From contig NZ_JACVZE010000002.1 of NCBI RefSeq assembly GCF_015461805.1, forward strand, positions 558,001 to 622,000: DNA of 64,000 nt. The letters are read 5' to 3'. A program made the position numbers and the translations under genes. Each line of letters begins with the position of its first letter. The stretch's first letter is position 1. This stretch comes from Pseudomonas pisciculturae. GTDB taxonomy: Bacteria > Pseudomonadota > Gammaproteobacteria > Pseudomonadales > Pseudomonadaceae. Positions 62,018-64,000 of the stretch are shown here, piece after piece. The notes beneath the pieces were generated by a model. That model searched no databases. It was not told the DNA's origin and saw nothing but the letters and a program-made list of their open reading frames with translations.

Positions 62018-64000
62018 ACGCCTGACGCCGCTGCTTGCAGCGGCGGTGATGCTGGCGGGCTTGCGCCTGTGGCCCCATGCGCCGCTGGAACAGGCCGTGA
62101 CCTCGTCACGGGTGGTGTTGGCCGACGACGGTGCGCTGCTGCGCATGACGCTGGCGGATGACGGCCAATACCGCCTGTGGCTACCGCTGGAGCGGATGTC
62201 GCCTTCGCTGGTCGAGGCTTTGTTGCTCAAGGAAGACCGCAATTTTTACTGGCACCCAGGGATCAACCCCCCGGCATTGCTGCGTGCAGCCATGGCCACC
62301 TACAGCGGTGGCCAGCGCCAGGGCGGCTCGACCCTTAGCATGCAACTGGCGCGGCGCTTGTGGGATCTGAACACCCGCCAGGTGCCCGGCAAGTTGCAGC
62401 AAATGGCCCTGGCCCTGTGGCTGGAGGCGCGCTACAGCAAGCACGACATTCTTGAGGCTTACCTCAACCTGGCGCCCATGGGCGGCAATATCGAAGGGGC
62501 CGAAGCGGCGAGCCGCATCTATTTTGGTAAGTCGGCAGCGCAGTTGTCGCTGTCTGAAGCGCTGGCACTGGCGGTGATCCCCCAGCAGCCGGGGCGGCGT
62601 GCGCGCTTCGGGCCGTCGCTGCAAAACGCGCGGCTGCGCTTGATGGCCGACTGGCGCGAGACTTATCCACAAGACCCGCGTAACCACAGTTTGCTGGACT
62701 TGCCACTGGAGGCGCGCAATCGCCAGCAGATCCCATTCCTGGCGCCGCACTTGAGTGAACAACTGCTGGCGTCCCAGCCCGGCAACGAGCTGAACAGCAC
62801 GCTCAATCTGCCCTTGCAGCAATTGCTTGAGCGCCTGATCACCGGTTTTATCGCCGAGCGGCGCAGCACCGGTGTGGAAAACGCCACAGCGATCCTGATC
62901 GACAGCCGCGACCAGAGCGTCAAGGCGCTGGTGGGGTCGGCGGATTACTTCTCAACAGGCATCCACGGCCAGGTCAATGGCGTGCTGTCGCGGCGTTCGC
63001 CGGGGTCAACGCTCAAGCCATTTTTGTATGGGTTGGCGCTGGATCAGGGCGTGATCCACCCCTTGAGTATCCTCAAAGACTTACCGAGCAACTTCGGCTA
63101 CTTCCAGCCGGAAAACTTCGACGGCAGTTTTGTCGGGCCGCTGACAGCGCGTGATGCCTTGATACGTAGTCGAAATATCCCGGCAGTGTGGCTGGCCAGC
63201 CAAGTGAAATCGCCGTCCTTGTATGGATTGCTGCAACGCGCCGGCATCAAGGGCTTGCGCGACGAGAGCCATTACGGCCTCGCCCTTGCCCTCGGCGGCG
63301 GCGAGATGACACCTGAGGAGTTGGCGCGGCTGTATGTAATGCTGGCGGGTGACGGGCATCTGCGACCACTGCGCTATTTGCAAGAGCAGCAACAATCCAC
63401 TGGCCCGCCACTGCTAACGCCGCAAGCAGCCTTTATGGTGCGCGACATGCTGCGCCGCAACCCGCGCCCGGATGGTTTGCCCGGCCGGCACTGGCGCGCG
63501 GCGTGGAAGACCGGCACCTCCTGGGGTTTTCACGATGCCTGGAGTGCGGGGCTGGTGGGCCCGTACGTATTGGTGGTGTGGGTGGGCAACTTCGATGGGC
63601 GGCCAAACCCGGCGTTTATCGGCGCCAAGACCGCTGCGCCGCTGTTCTTTCGCATTGCCGACGCCCTGCCGCTGGCCTTGCCGAACGTTGTGATCAAGGC
63701 CGACAAACCGCCCGCCGGGCTGGTGCGTATCGACGTGTGCGCCGCGTCTGGCGAGTTGCCCAACCGCTGGTGCCCGCAAACCCGCAAGACCTGGTACATC
63801 CCCGGTGTGTCGCCGATTCGCGTGTCCAACCTGCACCGCCCGGTGCTGATCGACACCCGCACCGGCAAGGCCGCCTGCCCGCCGTTCGAGGCGCAATACA
63901 CCCGTGAGGAAGTCTTCGAGTTCTGGCCCAGCGACGTGCAACGCCTGTACCGCGCCGCAGGCTTGCCACGTCGCACGCCGCCCAACGTGATGAAAAACTG
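61998..64000 (+). CDS. pbpC: Penicillin-binding protein 1C (3' end outside window)
   Basis: 667 residues are visible; the reading frame is still open at 64000. An N-terminal membrane helix is followed by a GT51 glycosyltransferase domain (LLLKEDRNFYWHPGINPPAL; RQGGSTLSMQLARRL; EAYLNLAPMGGNIEGAEA). The transpeptidase motifs are SPGSTLKPFLYG (SxxK), SRN (SxN) and KTGTSWGF (KTG). The C-terminal BiPBP_C region is incomplete. The start is TTG 61998, because an upstream stop (TAG 61989) blocks earlier starts in this frame; it overlaps the yfhM stop by 20 bp. It repairs or finishes peptidoglycan and is the usual partner of bacterial A2M. The 3' truncation is due only to the window edge. Confidence 0.9.
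   Translation, partial: MKLPSLKRLTPLLAAAVMLAGLRLWPHAPLEQAVTSSRVVLADDGALLRMTLADDGQYRLWLPLERMSPSLVEALLLKEDRNFYWHPGINPPALLRAAMATYSGGQRQGGSTLSMQLARRLWDLNTRQVPGKLQQMALALWLEARYSKHDILEAYLNLAPMGGNIEGAEAASRIYFGKSAAQLSLSEALALAVIPQQPGRRARFGPSLQNARLRLMADWRETYPQDPRNHSLLDLPLEARNRQQIPFLAPHLSEQLLASQPGNELNSTLNLPLQQLLERLITGFIAERRSTGVENATAILIDSRDQSVKALVGSADYFSTGIHGQVNGVLSRRSPGSTLKPFLYGLALDQGVIHPLSILKDLPSNFGYFQPENFDGSFVGPLTARDALIRSRNIPAVWLASQVKSPSLYGLLQRAGIKGLRDESHYGLALALGGGEMTPEELARLYVMLAGDGHLRPLRYLQEQQQSTGPPLLTPQAAFMVRDMLRRNPRPDGLPGRHWRAAWKTGTSWGFHDAWSAGLVGPYVLVVWVGNFDGRPNPAFIGAKTAAPLFFRIADALPLALPNVVIKADKPPAGLVRIDVCAASGELPNRWCPQTRKTWYIPGVSPIRVSNLHRPVLIDTRTGKAACPPFEAQYTREEVFEFWPSDVQRLYRAAGLPRRTPPNVMKN

Noticed and set aside
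59690..62242. 850-codon open frame on the minus strand across the alpha-2-macroglobulin and pbpC genes
   Set aside because: It is antisense to two well-supported genes with clear motifs; long antisense frames are common in GC-rich DNA. Its translation has no recognisable domain.

Overview
The window looks like chromosomal DNA of a Pseudomonas of the fluorescens group. It is GC-rich and densely coded. It carries the gene set pycB-pycA-LysR regulator-RpiR/HexR-type regulator-GGDEF/EAL-uvrD, a Pseudomonas-type zinc-sparing locus (zigA, dksA2, folE2, amidase, gamma carbonic anhydrase, pyrC2), and many REP/REPIN hairpins of the kind typical of that group. I saw no rRNA, tRNA, prophage, insertion sequence or CRISPR array.

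Layout. 1-4 kb: the 3' end of an unidentified large protein, then a MocR-type regulator divergent from a PaiB-like protein and two GNAT acetyltransferases. 4-7 kb: a homocysteine S-methyltransferase divergent from an amino-acid ABC binding protein and permease that have no ATPase beside them. 7-8.6 kb: a HipA-like kinase followed by its HTH partner, downstream of four evenly spaced operator-like repeats. 8.7-11.2 kb: an autotransporter that seems to be split into a barrel gene and a separate passenger gene. 11.3-17 kb: two-subunit pyruvate carboxylase, its LysR regulator, a small PA3496-type protein and a HexR-type repressor with a palindromic operator. 17-28 kb: housekeeping genes (c-di-GMP protein, uvrD, Tim44-like, SUKH, Kef-type antiporter, thioesterase, pdxY).

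28.2-38.6 kb is a zinc-starvation (Zur) locus with two nearly perfect Zur boxes, each between divergent genes. The left box can serve dksA2-zigA-DUF1826-COG0523 GTPase on one side and an uncharacterised secreted four-cysteine protein on the other. The right box can serve a zinc amidase on one side and a tightly overlapping six-gene operon on the other: folE2, a metal ABC transporter (three genes), gamma carbonic anhydrase and dihydroorotase. The logic is replacement of zinc enzymes, zinc delivery and zinc uptake.

38.6-42 kb holds a DUF3617 protein, a cardiolipin synthase and a cyclopropane-fatty-acyl-phospholipid synthase-like enzyme. 42-50 kb is the most unusual region. Three SPFH (HflK/HflC-like) membrane proteins, one with a natural histidine-rich N-terminus, are translationally coupled to a P1B metal ATPase. 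They are followed on the same strand by a bufferin-type RiPP cluster (precursor, DUF692/MNIO maturase, DUF2063 partner). 50-56 kb is an expanded version of the poorly understood enterobacterial ynbABCD lipid cluster: CDP-alcohol phosphotransferase, hydrolase-methyltransferase fusion, PAP2-phosphatase fusion, small membrane protein, acyltransferase and CDP-DAG synthase. 56.2 kb to the end holds a thioester-containing bacterial alpha-2-macroglobulin and its usual partner penicillin-binding protein 1C, which runs off the window.
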